Assembly (NCBI GenBank): GCA_050692555.1
Contig: JBOGVS010000007.1
Span: 1-64,000, forward strand
DNA length: 64,000 nt
Source: DAITPV01 sp050692555
GTDB lineage: Bacteria; Actinomycetota; UBA4738; CALAEC01
Direction of reading: 5' to 3'
In this document: positions 23,404-34,474 of the stretch, piece after piece
Position numbering within the stretch: the stretch's first letter is position 1
How the letters are laid out: each line of letters opens with the position of its first letter
The notes under the pieces: generated by a model
Seen by the model: only the letters and a program-made list of their open reading frames with translations
What the model was told of the DNA's origin: nothing
The model's database searches: none
Made by a program: the position numbers and the translations under genes

Positions 23404-24936
23404 CTAGGCGGCCCGGTCGCCGCGCCTGATCGGCAGCGTGAACGTGACCCGGGCCCCGCCGTCCGGACGGTTCTCCGCCCAGGCCCGCCCCCCGTGGCCC
23501 AGGGCCAGGCTGCGCACGATGAACAGGCCGAGTCCCACGCTCCCCTGCCCCACCACGCGGTCACCCTGCTGGAAGCGGTCGAAGACCTGCGGCAAGAGCT
23601 TCTCGGGGATCCCAGGGCCCTGGTCGCCGACGCTGATCCGGATCTCCTCGGGGACCGCGTCCACCACAACCTCGATCTCCGTCCCATCCGGGGAATACTT
23701 GACCGCGTTGTCGAGCAGGTTCGCCAGGATGTGCTCGACGGCGCTGGGATCTCCGAAGACCTGGGGCAGGCGGTCGGGCACGTGAACCACCACGGAACGT
23801 TCCCCGAACACGCCTCGGAACGCGGTGATCTCCTCCTCGATCATCCTGGGAAGATCGAGCTTCTGCCGGTTGAGGATCGGAGCACCCTCCTCGAGGCTGC
23901 TCGACATGATCAGCTGCTCGAGCATGTCCATCATCCGCTCGCCCTGGCGCTCCACGATCCCGGCGAAGTCCCGGGCCTGATCCATCGTGGCGGCCTCGCC
24001 CAGCTCCTGGAGGAGACGGACGTACCCGAGGATCGCGGTCAGCGGAGCCTTGAGGTCGTGGGTCACCACCGCCAGGAACTCCCGCCGCTTGGCGTCGAGC
24101 TCCTCCAGTCGGGCGGTGGCCGCTTTCTCACGCTCGTACAGGCGAGCGTTGGCGATGGCGATGGCGGCGTGATCCGCGAACACCGTGAGGGCTCGCAGAT
24201 CGTGCTCGGTGTACTCGCGCCGGCCGGTGGAGACGCTCACGTTGAGCACCCCGACCGGATCCGCCCGGGCGTACAGCGGTGCCGACATGGCCGAGCGCAC
24301 CTCCCGGTCCTTGGGAACGAACCGGCGGAACCTGGGGTCCTTGACCTCGCCCCGCAGGACCACAGCCTCACGAAACTCCGCGACCCACCCCGCCACGCTC
24401 TCGCCCACGGGGATGACCCGCTTGATCGAGGCCTCGTCCAGCCCCACGGAGGCGGCGATCCGGAGGCTCTCCTTGGAGTCGTCGAACAGCATCACAGAAC
24501 CCTCGGTGGCCCCCAGGAGCTCCTGGGCTGAGCCCAGGATCAGCTCCAGGACGTCCTCCAGCGACAGCGTCGACGCCACCGCCCGCCCGGCACGGGAGAT
24601 GGCCGCCAGCTCTCGGACCCGATTCGACAGCGCGGTCGACAGGACCCGCTCCTCGATGAGGGCGTGCTCCAGCCGGGTGAGCCGGCGCTCCCGTTCCCAG
24701 GCGTACAGGGCGAACGCGACGGCCAGGAACACGAAGGAGATCCGCAGGACCCCGAAGTCCAGGATCCGGATGGGGCGGCCGAGGAACTGCTCCGAGGCGA
24801 ACGAGAACATCACGATGGCCCCGGCGACCACGATGAACACCAAGAGCAGCAGCCCGAAGAGCTGCCGGCGACGGTGCTGAACATCCTTGAGCTCGGGCGG
24901 CTCAAACCCCCGGAGGGTGCCGACCCGCGCGCTCAC
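23404..24936 (-). CDS. Membrane GAF-domain sensor histidine kinase
   Basis: 510 residues. Two N-terminal transmembrane segments (about 27-46 and 62-80), a coiled coil (about 80-115), a GAF domain (about 118-268), a HisKA domain with FLAVVTHDLKAPLTAILGY (phospho-acceptor His293), and an HATPase domain with N box LLDNAVKYSPDG, G1 DQGPGIPEK and G2 VGLGLFIV. All catalytic motifs are intact. GTG at 24936 overlaps purM's TGA (GTGA), so it is the last gene of the purine operon by translation. No response regulator is nearby. What it senses is unknown. Confidence 0.9.
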   Translation of the reverse strand: MSARVGTLRGFEPPELKDVQHRRRQLFGLLLLVFIVVAGAIVMFSFASEQFLGRPIRILDFGVLRISFVFLAVAFALYAWERERRLTRLEHALIEERVLSTALSNRVRELAAISRAGRAVASTLSLEDVLELILGSAQELLGATEGSVMLFDDSKESLRIAASVGLDEASIKRVIPVGESVAGWVAEFREAVVLRGEVKDPRFRRFVPKDREVRSAMSAPLYARADPVGVLNVSVSTGRREYTEHDLRALTVFADHAAIAIANARLYEREKAATARLEELDAKRREFLAVVTHDLKAPLTAILGYVRLLQELGEAATMDQARDFAGIVERQGERMMDMLEQLIMSSSLEEGAPILNRQKLDLPRMIEEEITAFRGVFGERSVVVHVPDRLPQVFGDPSAVEHILANLLDNAVKYSPDGTEIEVVVDAVPEEIRISVGDQGPGIPEKLLPQVFDRFQQGDRVVGQGSVGLGLFIVRSLALGHGGRAWAENRPDGGARVTFTLPIRRGDRAA

Positions 24937-25949
24937 TTCAGGGCCAGCCCCTTCCCGGTCGTCACCCTGCCCACCACCGCCGCTTCCGTCCCCAGGGCCC
25001 GGACGGTCGACACGACCGCCTCGGCCGCCTCCGAGGCGGCCACGAGCACCATCCCGAGTCCCAAGTTGAATGTCCACGCGGCCTCTTCTGCCTCCATATC
25101 GGCAAGCGAGGTCAGGAACGTGAACACCGGGGGGGCGTCCCAGCTGCCTCGGTCGATCTCCGCCCCCAGGCCCGGAGGGAGAGTTCGGGGAACGTTCTCC
25201 ATCAGTCCTCCCCCGGTCACGTGGGCGGCTGCCCGGACCACGCCGCTCCGGGCCACCTCCAGGACCTCCGAGACGTACATGGCCGTGGGCTCCAGAAGGA
25301 CGTCCGCCAGGGGCCGGTCGAGCCCGCCCGGGGTGCTCCGAAGGTCCAGCCCGTTCTCCTGGACGAGCCGCCGAACCAGGCTGAAGCCGTTGGCGTGGAG
25401 ACCGGTCGAGGCCAGGCCGACCAGGGCGTCTCCTTCCCGGACCCGGTGGGGTCCCAGCAGGGATTCCTCCTCGACGCTTCCCACGCAGAACCCGGCCAGG
25501 TCGAACCGCCCCTCCTCGATCAGCCCCGGGTGCTCGGCGGTCTCCCCGCCCAGGAGCGCGCAGCCGGCCCGGCGGCACCCCTCGGCCACTCCGCTCACCA
25601 CCTGAGCGACCTGGCCGGGGTCCAGACGCCCGGTGGCCAGGTAGTCCAGGAAGAACAGGGGCTCGGCCCCGGTGCACACCACGTCGTTTGCGCACATGGC
25701 CACCAGGTCGATCCCCACCGTGTCCAGGCGGCCCACCCGTCTGGCCACCTCGACCTTCGTTCCCACCCCGTCGGTGGCCGCGGCCAGCAGCCTCCTTCCG
25801 CCCACCCGGAACAGGCCCGCGAACCCGCCGATGCCTCCCACCACCTCGGGACGGGTGGCTCCCCGAGCGAGGTCGGAGATCAGGGAGACGGCATCCCTGG
25901 CCGCGTCGAGGTCGACCCCGGCGCGACGATAGGCGCCCGAAGGCTCCAT
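24933..25949 (-). CDS. purM: Phosphoribosylformylglycinamidine cyclo-ligase (AIR synthetase)
   Basis: Fifth step of purine synthesis: ATP-dependent closure of FGAM to AIR. 338 residues, normal. GVGTKVEVA, CANDVVCTGAEPLFFLDYLA, ALLGGETAEHPG, GLASTGLHANGFS and HVTGGGLMENVPR are family motifs of the PurM/HypE fold. ATG at 25949 gives the typical short N-terminal extension (YRRAGVDLDAARD). It begins 7 bases after purF and overlaps the kinase gene by 4 bases. Confidence 0.95.
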   Translation of the reverse strand: MEPSGAYRRAGVDLDAARDAVSLISDLARGATRPEVVGGIGGFAGLFRVGGRRLLAAATDGVGTKVEVARRVGRLDTVGIDLVAMCANDVVCTGAEPLFFLDYLATGRLDPGQVAQVVSGVAEGCRRAGCALLGGETAEHPGLIEEGRFDLAGFCVGSVEEESLLGPHRVREGDALVGLASTGLHANGFSLVRRLVQENGLDLRSTPGGLDRPLADVLLEPTAMYVSEVLEVARSGVVRAAAHVTGGGLMENVPRTLPPGLGAEIDRGSWDAPPVFTFLTSLADMEAEEAAWTFNLGLGMVLVAASEAAEAVVSTVRALGTEAAVVGRVTTGKGLALK

Positions 25950-25956
25950 CACGGCG

Positions 25957-27366
25957 CTACTCCCGCTCGAGCAGGTGTTTCGAGGCGTGCTCCGGGATGG
26001 GGATCGGATATCGGCCGTCGAAACAGGCCCGGCAGAACGTGTCCGCCGGGGCGCCCGTGGCCTCCACCAGCGAGGGAAGCGAGAGATAGGCCAGCGAGTC
26101 CGCGCCGATGAACTCGCGGATCTCCTCGACCCGCATGCTGGCGGCCACAAGCTCCTCCCGGGTGGACATGTCGATCCCGTAGAAGCACGGCCAGCGGATC
26201 GGCGGGCTGGTGATCCGCATGTGGACCTCCCTGGCACCCGCCTCTCGCAGCATGTGGACGATCTGTCGTGTGGTGGTGCCCCGGACGATGGAGTCGTCGA
26301 CCACCGCCAGCCGCTTGCCGCGGATGGCATCGGCCAGCGGGTTCAGCTTCAGTCGCACCCCGCGCTGTCGCAGCCCCGGGGTGGGCTCGATGAACGTACG
26401 GTGCACGTACCGGTTCTTGATCAGCCCTTCGCCGTACGGGATCCCCGCGGCCTCGGCGAACCCCTGCGCGGCGGAGTGCCCGGTGTCCGGGACCGGGACC
26501 ACCATGTCTCCGGGGGCTGGGGCCTCCTTGGCCAGGCGTCGACCCATCTCCCTCCGGGCCTCGTGGACCGTGCGCCCGTACAGCCGGGAGTCGGCGCGGG
26601 CCAGGTAGACGAACTCGAACAGGCACAGCGCGGAGCGGGGGCTCTCGGTGAACCGCGCCGATCGGAGTCCCCGGTCGTCGATCATCACCACCTCGCCGGG
26701 CTCCACCTCCCGAACGTACGTGGCGCCCACGATGTCCAGGGCCGCGGTCTCCGAGGCCAGGACGAACCCCTCCTCGCCGAGCCGCCCGATGGCCAGCGGT
26801 CGCAGGCCGTACCGGTCGCGGGCCCCGAACACGGTCCGTTCGTCCATCATCACGAACGAGAACGCCCCCTGGAGGGTGGGCAGGACCTGAAGCGCGGCGG
26901 TCTCGAGGTCCGCGTCCTCCCGGGACAGCAGCGTGGCCACCAGGTCGGAGTCGGTGGACGCGGGGCCCCGGCTCCCGACCCGGCCCGCGAGCTCCTCGGT
27001 GTTCGTGAGGTTCCCGTTGTGGCCCAGGGCCAGCCCCCGGCGGCCGTCGGTCTTGAACGAGGGCTGGGCGTTCTCCCAGGTGGTCGACCCCGTGGTGGAG
27101 TACCGCGTGTGGCCGATTCCCAGATCTCCCTGGAGGGTGGCCAGCGTTCGCTCGTCGAAGACCTGGGAGACCAGCCCTAGCTCCCGGTACACCAGGATGT
27201 TCTGGCGGTCGGAGACGGCGATCCCGGCGGACTCCTGACCGCGGTGCTGCAGCGCGTAGAGCCCGAAGTAGGTGAGCCGGGCCACCTCTTCGCCGGGCGC
27301 CCAGACACCGAAGAGCCCGCACGCCTCCCTGGGAGATTCCCCGCTCACGTGATCCGAGGATACCAT
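25957..27366 (-). CDS. purF: Amidophosphoribosyltransferase
   Basis: First committed step: PRPP plus glutamine to phosphoribosylamine. 469 residues. A short propeptide precedes the presumed nucleophile in REACGLFGVWAP, and LQHRGQESAGIAV, GHTRYSTTG and the PRPP loop VVDDSIVRGTTT are present. Cysteines in CFYGIDM and FCRACFDG match the B. subtilis-type enzyme that carries a 4Fe-4S cluster and is propeptide-processed. It lies 3 bases after purL. Confidence 0.95.
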   Translation of the reverse strand: MVSSDHVSGESPREACGLFGVWAPGEEVARLTYFGLYALQHRGQESAGIAVSDRQNILVYRELGLVSQVFDERTLATLQGDLGIGHTRYSTTGSTTWENAQPSFKTDGRRGLALGHNGNLTNTEELAGRVGSRGPASTDSDLVATLLSREDADLETAALQVLPTLQGAFSFVMMDERTVFGARDRYGLRPLAIGRLGEEGFVLASETAALDIVGATYVREVEPGEVVMIDDRGLRSARFTESPRSALCLFEFVYLARADSRLYGRTVHEARREMGRRLAKEAPAPGDMVVPVPDTGHSAAQGFAEAAGIPYGEGLIKNRYVHRTFIEPTPGLRQRGVRLKLNPLADAIRGKRLAVVDDSIVRGTTTRQIVHMLREAGAREVHMRITSPPIRWPCFYGIDMSTREELVAASMRVEEIREFIGADSLAYLSLPSLVEATGAPADTFCRACFDGRYPIPIPEHASKHLLERE

Positions 27367-27369
27367 CGG

Positions 27370-29574
27370 CTACCCCGCCGCCCGCAGAACGAGCGCTGGG
27401 ATCGTTGATTCGTACACCCGGCGGGCCTCGGCCACCGTCACCTCGAACTCCTCGCCGAACACCATCCTGGGCCCACCGGTCTCGCCCAGGCGAGCCATCG
27501 GGACCTCCAAGCGAGCCGCCAGGTCCTCCAGGTCACCGACGCGCTCAGGAGCCACCGAGATCACGGCCCGGCTGGCGGACTCGCTGAACATCGCGAGGTG
27601 AGGCGGCAGGTCACCGGGGAGAGCCACCGCGAACCCGCAGTCGCCGGCGATCGCCGACTCGGCCAGGGCCACCGCCAGCCCGCCGTCCGAGCAGTCGTGG
27701 GCGCCGGCCAGCAGGTCGCCGGTGGCCGCCTCCACCAGGAACGTGGCCAGCGCGCCCTCGCGGTCGAGGTCGAGGCCGGGCGGGTGCCCGCTCACCGTGC
27801 CCAGGACGGCCTCGGCGTACTCCGACCCGCCCAGCTCGGCGAACGTCTCCCCCAGGAGGTAGACGATCCGGCCGGGAGCGAAGGCCCGGCCCACCGCCAG
27901 CCGGTAGTCCTCCAGGAGCCCCAGCATCCCCACGATGGGGGTTGGATAGACCGCCGAGTCCCCCGACTCGTTGTAGAAGGACACGTTCCCCCCGGTCACC
28001 GGGGTCCCCAGGGCCCGGCACGCGTCGCCCATCCCCCGAACGGCCTCGTGGAAGGACCACATCACCTCGGGCCGCTCGGGGTTGCCGAAGTTCAGGCAGT
28101 TGGTCACCGCCAGAGGCCGGGCCCCCACGGCGGCCACGTTCCGGGCCGCTTCGGCGACCGCGTGACCCCCGCCGAGGTACGGGTCCAGGTGCGCGTACCG
28201 CCCGTTGCCGTCGGTGGACAGGGCCAGGGCCCTGAGGCTTCCCTCCAGGCGAACGATCGCCGCGTCGCCGCCGGGCCCGGACACCGTGTTGCCCTGCACC
28301 ACCGAGTCGTACTGCTCCCACACCCATCGCTTGGACGCCACGTTCGCCGAGCCCAGGACCCGGAGGAACGCCTCGCGTGGGTCCACCTCCGGGACCGCGA
28401 ACGTGGGGTCGTCCTCCGTGATCTCGTCGAGCCACGACGGCGGGGCCATCGGACGGCGGTACACCGGACCCTCCTCGGCCAGTGAGCGGGCGGGGACCTC
28501 GGCCACCACCCGTCCCCCGGCCCGCACCCGCATCGTTCCGTCGCCGGTCACCCTGCCGATCACCGCGGAACGCAGTCCCCATTTGCGGCACACCGCCTCG
28601 ACCGCGGACAGGTCGGCCGGGCGAACGACGGCCAGCATCCGCTCCTGGGACTCCGAGGTGAGCACCTCGTACGGCTCCATTCCCGGCTCCCGGAGCGGCA
28701 CGGCGTCGAGGTCGATCTCAGCGCCGGTTCCCGCACGGGAGGCTGACTCGCTCACCGCGCAGGTGATGCCGGCACCGCCGAGGTCCTGGAGCCCGGCCAG
28801 GAGACCGGCGTCCACCATCTCCAGGCACGCCTCGATCAGCAGCTTCTCCGAGAACGGGTCACCGATCTGCACGGACGGACGGGCCTCCTGGCTGCCCGCA
28901 TCGAGGGTCCGCGAGGCCAGCACCGAGACGCCGCCGATCCCGTCCCGGCCGGTGGTGGACCCGATCAGGACCAGGACGCTTCCCTCTCCCTCGGCCCGGG
29001 CCCGGACCAGCCGATCGGCCGGAGCGATCCCCACGCACATGGCGTTGACCGTGGGGTTGGGGCCATGACAGGCGGCGAACTTCACCTCGCCCCCGACCGT
29101 GGGGACCCCGATGCAGTTGCCGTAGCCCCCGATCCCCGCCACCACACCCGAGAGCAGCCAGCGGTTGCGGTCTTCCTCCGGCGGGCCGAACCGCAGGGGG
29201 TCCAGGATGGCCACCGGGCGGGCCCCCATCGACAGCACGTCGCGGACGATCCCTCCGACGCCGGTGGCGGCTCCCTGGTACGGCTCCACGGCGGAGGGGT
29301 GGGAGTGCGACTCCATCTTGAACACGCACGCCAGCCCGTCTCCGAGGTCCACGACCCCGGCGTCCTCACCGGGCCCCACCAGGATGCGCGGCCCTTCCGT
29401 GGGAAGGGTCCGCAGATGGATCTTGCTGGACTTGTAGGAGCAGTGCTCGGACCACATGGCGGCGTACATGGCCAGCTCGGCGCGGTTGGGCTGGCGACCC
29501 AGCGTGTCCCGGATCCGGCCGGCCTCCTCGTCGGTGAGACCCAGAGCCCGGTGGAGCGGCTCCGCGAGCATCAC
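27370..29574 (-). CDS. purL: Phosphoribosylformylglycinamidine synthase subunit PurL
   Basis: The ATP-dependent large subunit (734 residues, small-PurL type) that converts FGAR to FGAM with ammonia delivered by PurQ and scaffolded by PurS. WSEHCSYKSSK, GVGGIVRDVLSMGARPVA, a repeated PurM-type fold and DCSDGGLAVALAE are diagnostic. The start GTG-ATG overlaps the purQ stop by 4 bases. Separate purS, purQ and purL genes are the Gram-positive arrangement. Confidence 0.96.
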   Translation of the reverse strand: MMLAEPLHRALGLTDEEAGRIRDTLGRQPNRAELAMYAAMWSEHCSYKSSKIHLRTLPTEGPRILVGPGEDAGVVDLGDGLACVFKMESHSHPSAVEPYQGAATGVGGIVRDVLSMGARPVAILDPLRFGPPEEDRNRWLLSGVVAGIGGYGNCIGVPTVGGEVKFAACHGPNPTVNAMCVGIAPADRLVRARAEGEGSVLVLIGSTTGRDGIGGVSVLASRTLDAGSQEARPSVQIGDPFSEKLLIEACLEMVDAGLLAGLQDLGGAGITCAVSESASRAGTGAEIDLDAVPLREPGMEPYEVLTSESQERMLAVVRPADLSAVEAVCRKWGLRSAVIGRVTGDGTMRVRAGGRVVAEVPARSLAEEGPVYRRPMAPPSWLDEITEDDPTFAVPEVDPREAFLRVLGSANVASKRWVWEQYDSVVQGNTVSGPGGDAAIVRLEGSLRALALSTDGNGRYAHLDPYLGGGHAVAEAARNVAAVGARPLAVTNCLNFGNPERPEVMWSFHEAVRGMGDACRALGTPVTGGNVSFYNESGDSAVYPTPIVGMLGLLEDYRLAVGRAFAPGRIVYLLGETFAELGGSEYAEAVLGTVSGHPPGLDLDREGALATFLVEAATGDLLAGAHDCSDGGLAVALAESAIAGDCGFAVALPGDLPPHLAMFSESASRAVISVAPERVGDLEDLAARLEVPMARLGETGGPRMVFGEEFEVTVAEARRVYESTIPALVLRAAG

Positions 29575-30275
29575 ACCCGGGCCAGGATCGATGTCAGGAG
29601 GGACTCGAATAGCGGCTGGCCGCCGGTGGGCCCCACGTCGGGGTCCACGGCGTGCTCGGGGTGCGGCATCATCCCCACCACGTTCCCGGTCTCGTTGCTC
29701 ACCCCGGCGACGTGGCTCGCGCTGCCGTTGGGGTCATGCTCATCGCCGAGCGCTCCGTCCGAAGAGCAGTACCGGAACACCACCAGGCCCTGATCCTCGA
29801 TCCGGCGCAGGGTGTCCGGATCGGCCACGTACTGGCCCTCCCCGTGCTTCACCGGCACCTCCAGGATGTCGCCGGCCTCGAGCCCCGAGGTGAACGGAGT
29901 GGCGCTTCGCTCGACCCGTACGTGCACCCGGCGGCATACGAACGCCAGACCACGGTTCCGGATCAGTGCCCCGGGAAGGAGCCCTGCCTCGCACAGGATC
30001 TGGAATCCGTTGCAGATCCCCAGCACCGGACCCCCGCGGTCCGCATGCTCCCGGACCGCCTTCATGACCGTGGCGAACCGGGCGATGGCCCCGGTTCGCA
30101 GGTAGTCGCCGTAGGAGAACCCCCCGGGAAGGATCACCGCCTCGACCCCCCCGAGGTCGGGGTCCGCGTGCCATACCGGGACCGGCTCGGCGCCCATCAG
30201 GGCTGCTGCCCGGAGGGCGTCCCGGTCGTCCAGCGACCCCGGGAACGTGACCACCGCGACGCGAGGCTTCGTCAC
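29571..30275 (-). CDS. purQ: FGAM synthase glutaminase subunit PurQ
   Basis: Class I glutamine amidotransferase, 234 residues. The nucleophile sits in GPVLGICNGFQIL; the His-x-Glu of the triad is in GMMPHPEHAVDP. PGGFSYGDYLR forms the oxyanion-strand region. It supplies ammonia to PurL. Overlaps both purS and purL by 4 bases, giving strict coupling. Confidence 0.96.
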   Translation of the reverse strand: MTKPRVAVVTFPGSLDDRDALRAAALMGAEPVPVWHADPDLGGVEAVILPGGFSYGDYLRTGAIARFATVMKAVREHADRGGPVLGICNGFQILCEAGLLPGALIRNRGLAFVCRRVHVRVERSATPFTSGLEAGDILEVPVKHGEGQYVADPDTLRRIEDQGLVVFRYCSSDGALGDEHDPNGSASHVAGVSNETGNVVGMMPHPEHAVDPDVGPTGGQPLFESLLTSILARV

Positions 30276-30529
30276 GAGGCATCCTCCATCTCCCGGATGT
30301 GGTAGTCCTCGATCACCGGGTTGGACAGGAGCCTCCCGGCCACCTCCTCGACAACGGCCCGGGCCTGGTCCGCGGTCGGGGCCTCAACGGTCAGCTCCAC
30401 GTGCTTCCCCATGCGGACGCCGGCCACGCCGCTCCAACCCAGGTGCGGCAGCGCGTCTTCCACCGCCTTGCCCTGAGGGTCGGCCATCCCCGGCTTGAGC
30501 ATCACCACGACCTCGAACCGGTGCCTCAC
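30272..30529 (-). CDS. purS: FGAM synthase subunit PurS
   Basis: 85 residues; FEVVVMLKPGMADPQGKAVEDAL and HVELTVEA match PurS, the small scaffold that joins PurQ and PurL. The GTG start at 30529 overlaps the purC stop (GTGA) and restores the full N-terminal strand; starting at the internal ATG nine codons later would remove it. Confidence 0.93.
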   Translation of the reverse strand: MRHRFEVVVMLKPGMADPQGKAVEDALPHLGWSGVAGVRMGKHVELTVEAPTADQARAVVEEVAGRLLSNPVIEDYHIREMEDAS

Positions 30530-31418
30530 AGCGCGCCAGACCTCCGGAGGTAATGGTCGAACGGCTCGCCGGTGACCCGCTCGTAGGCCTCCCGATAGCG
30601 GGACGCGGTCTGGCCCACCACCTCCGGAGGGAGGTCCGGCGCCGGCGGCTCGTGGTCCCACCCGCTGGCGTCGAGCCAGTCACGGACGTACTGCTTGTCG
30701 AAGGAGGGCTGTGGCCCTCCCGGCGCGTATCGGTCGGCCGGCCAGAACCGCGAGGAGTCCGGGGTCATGACCTCGTCGCACAGAGCGATCTCACCGTCGA
30801 TGAACCCCAGCTCGAACTTGGTGTCGGCCAGGATCACCCCACGCTCCCGGGCCAAGGCCGCCCCCATCTCGTACAGCGTCAGCGTCAGCTCCTTCAGGCG
30901 CTGGGCCAGCCCCTGGCCCACCAGCTCGCCGGCCCGCTTCAGGCTGATGTTCTCGTCGTGGCCCTCCTCCGCCTTGGTGGCCGGGGTGAAGATGGGCTCC
31001 GGCAGGCGGTCGGACTCCACCAGCCCCGCCGGCAGCTCGATGCCGCAAACCGTTCCCGAGGCCCGGTACTCCTTCCATCCCGAACCCGACAGGTAGCCGC
31101 GGGCCACGCATTCGATGGGGATCATCCGGGCCCGCCGGACCAGCATGGACCGGCCGGCCAGCTCGTCGCGGTGATCGCGGAACTCAACGGGAAAGTCGTC
31201 CACCGACGCGCTCAGCAGGTGGTTGGGCAGGACGTCCCTGGTCTTCTCGAACCAGAACAGCGAGAGCCCGGTGAGCACCCGCCCCTTGTCCGGGATCGGG
31301 GTGGGCAGGACCACGTCGAACGCGGAGATCCGATCGCTGGTGACCATCAGGAGCTCGCCGGGCCCGGCGTCGTAGATGTCGCGGACCTTTCCCTTTGCAT
31401 GGAGCTCGGCCAGGACGC

Positions 31419-31422
<4 letters not shown>
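30526..31422 (-). CDS. purC: SAICAR synthetase, apparently CTG-initiated
   Basis: Joins aspartate to CAIR. 298 residues: GKVRDIYDAGPGELLMVTSDRISAFDV (seen in parts), PIECVARGYLSGSGWKEY and LADTKFELGF are typical. No ATG, GTG or TTG lies at the expected N-terminus. A CTG (31420-31422) sits 6 bases after GGAGGT (31429-31434) and overlaps the purB stop as CTGA, exactly like the GTGA overlaps in this operon. I therefore take CTG as the start; the next upstream in-frame start-type codon is far inside purB. Confidence 0.9.
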
Positions 31423-32720
<1,298 letters not shown>

Positions 32721-32739
32721 GTTGTCGGCTCCTCGGCGG

Positions 32740-33207
32740 TCACGACCGAAAGCCCTCGGCCAGGGACTCCTTGAACTCGTGCAGCTTCTTGCGAACCTCG
32801 GCGTCGCGCACCGCCAGGATCTGGGCGGCCAGGATCGCGGCGTTCACTGCCCCGTCGATCCCCACGGTGGCCACCGGCACCCCCCGGGGCATCTGGACCG
32901 TGGAGTACAGGGCATCGGCCCCGCCGAGGTGGTCGGCGCCGACCGGCACACCGATCACCGGCAGGACCGTGCGGGCCGCGACCGCTCCGGCCAGGTGGGC
33001 GGCCCGGCCGGCCCCGCAGATGATGGCCACCAGCCCGCGGTCCTCGGCGGTCCGGGCGTACTCGTCGACCAGGTCCGGGGTGCGGTGCGCGGACATCACC
33101 AGGAACTCGCTGGGGATCCCCAGCCGCTCCAGGATCGCTTGAGCCTGCTGAAGCACCGGTCGGTCGGATTCGGACCCGACCAGGATCCCCACCAACGGGT
33201 CAGCCAC
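32740..33207 (-). CDS. purE: N5-carboxyaminoimidazole ribonucleotide mutase
   Basis: 155 residues; VGILVGSESDRPVL and SAHRTPD carry the class I PurE active site with its His, and GAGRAAHLAGAVAART and GVPVGA follow. It needs PurK to supply N5-CAIR; purK is not in the window. GTG at 33207 gives an 8-base overlap with purD (GTGGCTGA), the same overlap sequence as between the two E1 genes. Confidence 0.95.
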   Translation of the reverse strand: MADPLVGILVGSESDRPVLQQAQAILERLGIPSEFLVMSAHRTPDLVDEYARTAEDRGLVAIICGAGRAAHLAGAVAARTVLPVIGVPVGADHLGGADALYSTVQMPRGVPVATVGIDGAVNAAILAAQILAVRDAEVRKKLHEFKESLAEGFRS

Positions 33208-34471
33208 CAGCGGCCTCCTTGGCGATGTCGGTGCGATGGTGCATCCCCTCGAACGAGATGCGGGCGCAGGCCTCATACGCGCGGCGGCGCGCCTCGGCCA
33301 GATCGGTCCCCAGCGCGCTCACGGCCAGCACCCTTCCACCTGCGGTGACCACTCTACCGTCCCGGCGGCCGGTCCCCGCGTGGAACACCACGGCCTTGTC
33401 GGTCTTCCCGGCTTCCTCGAGTCCGCGGACCTCGATCCCGGTGCGATGCGGACCCGGGTATCCGCCGGAGGCCAGCACCACGGTGACGCAAGCCTCCTGG
33501 GCCCAGCCCACCGCGTCCGGCGTGAGCGTCCCGTCCACACAGGCCGCCAGGGCCGCCGCCAGGTCCCCCCTGAAGCGAGGGAGCACGGTCTGGGTCTCCG
33601 GGTCGCCGAACCGGGAGTTGAACTCCAGGACCTTCGGGCCATCCGAGGTGAGGATCAGCCCCCCGTACAGACACCCCCGATAGGGGATCCCTTCCCTGGC
33701 AAGAGCTCGGACCGTCCCCTCCATGATGTCCGAGAAGATCCGAGCCCCGTTTCCTTCGTCGACCCACGGGACGGGGGAGTACGCCCCCATCCCGCCCGTG
33801 TTGGGCCCCAGGTCTCCGTCGCCCGCTCGCTTGAAGTCCTGGGCGAACGCCAGCGGTACGACCCTTTCCCCGTCGGTCAATGCGAAGGCCGAGACCTCGC
33901 GGCCCTCCAGGAACTCCTCGATCAATACCCGCTCGCCCGAGGGGCCGAAGGCCCTGTCGACCATGGCCCGGCGGATCGCCTGTTCGGCTTCCCTCCGCGT
34001 GGTGGCGATCGTGACGCCTTTCCCCGCCGCCAGCCCGTCGGCCTTGACGACGTACGGGGACTCCACCTTCCCCAGGTAGGAGATCGCCTCCTCAGGGCTG
34101 GTGAAGGCCTCCGCCCGTCCGGTGGGGATCCCGTGTCGACGGCAGACGTCCTTTGCCCACGACTTCGAGCCCTCGATCCGCGCGGCCGCCTTCGATGGTC
34201 CGAAGGCACGGAAGCCCTTCGCCTCGAGCTCGTCCGCCAGTCCGGCCACCACGGCCGCATCCGGGCCGATGACCGTGAGGTCGATCCTCTGGCGATCCAC
34301 CAGGTCAACGATGGCGTGGAGATCGGTGGGCTCGATGGGAACACAGGTGGCCACCTCCTCGATCCCGGCGTTGCCGGGCGCTGCGTACAGGGCGTCGACC
34401 GATGGGCTCTGGGCGAGCTTCCAGGCGAGGGCGTGCTCCCGCCCTCCCCCGCCGACCACGAGCGCCCGCAC
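33200..34471 (-). CDS. purD: Phosphoribosylamine-glycine ligase (GAR synthetase)
   Basis: ATP-grasp enzyme of 423 residues for the second step. RALVVGGGGREHALAWKLA, ATP-binding VKADGLAAGKGVTIA, LIEEFLEGREVSAFAL and LEFNSRFGDPETQ are present. GTG start 3 bases after the purA stop, with GGAGG overlapping the purA end. Confidence 0.96.
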   Translation of the reverse strand: MRALVVGGGGREHALAWKLAQSPSVDALYAAPGNAGIEEVATCVPIEPTDLHAIVDLVDRQRIDLTVIGPDAAVVAGLADELEAKGFRAFGPSKAAARIEGSKSWAKDVCRRHGIPTGRAEAFTSPEEAISYLGKVESPYVVKADGLAAGKGVTIATTRREAEQAIRRAMVDRAFGPSGERVLIEEFLEGREVSAFALTDGERVVPLAFAQDFKRAGDGDLGPNTGGMGAYSPVPWVDEGNGARIFSDIMEGTVRALAREGIPYRGCLYGGLILTSDGPKVLEFNSRFGDPETQTVLPRFRGDLAAALAACVDGTLTPDAVGWAQEACVTVVLASGGYPGPHRTGIEVRGLEEAGKTDKAVVFHAGTGRRDGRVVTAGGRVLAVSALGTDLAEARRRAYEACARISFEGMHHRTDIAKEAAGG

Positions 34472-34474
34472 GAG

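Noticed and set aside
23404..25695. The histidine-kinase frame stays open for about 250 codons upstream of its start
   Set aside because: That part is a frame shadow of purM; the GTGA overlap start at 24936 fits the conserved protein.
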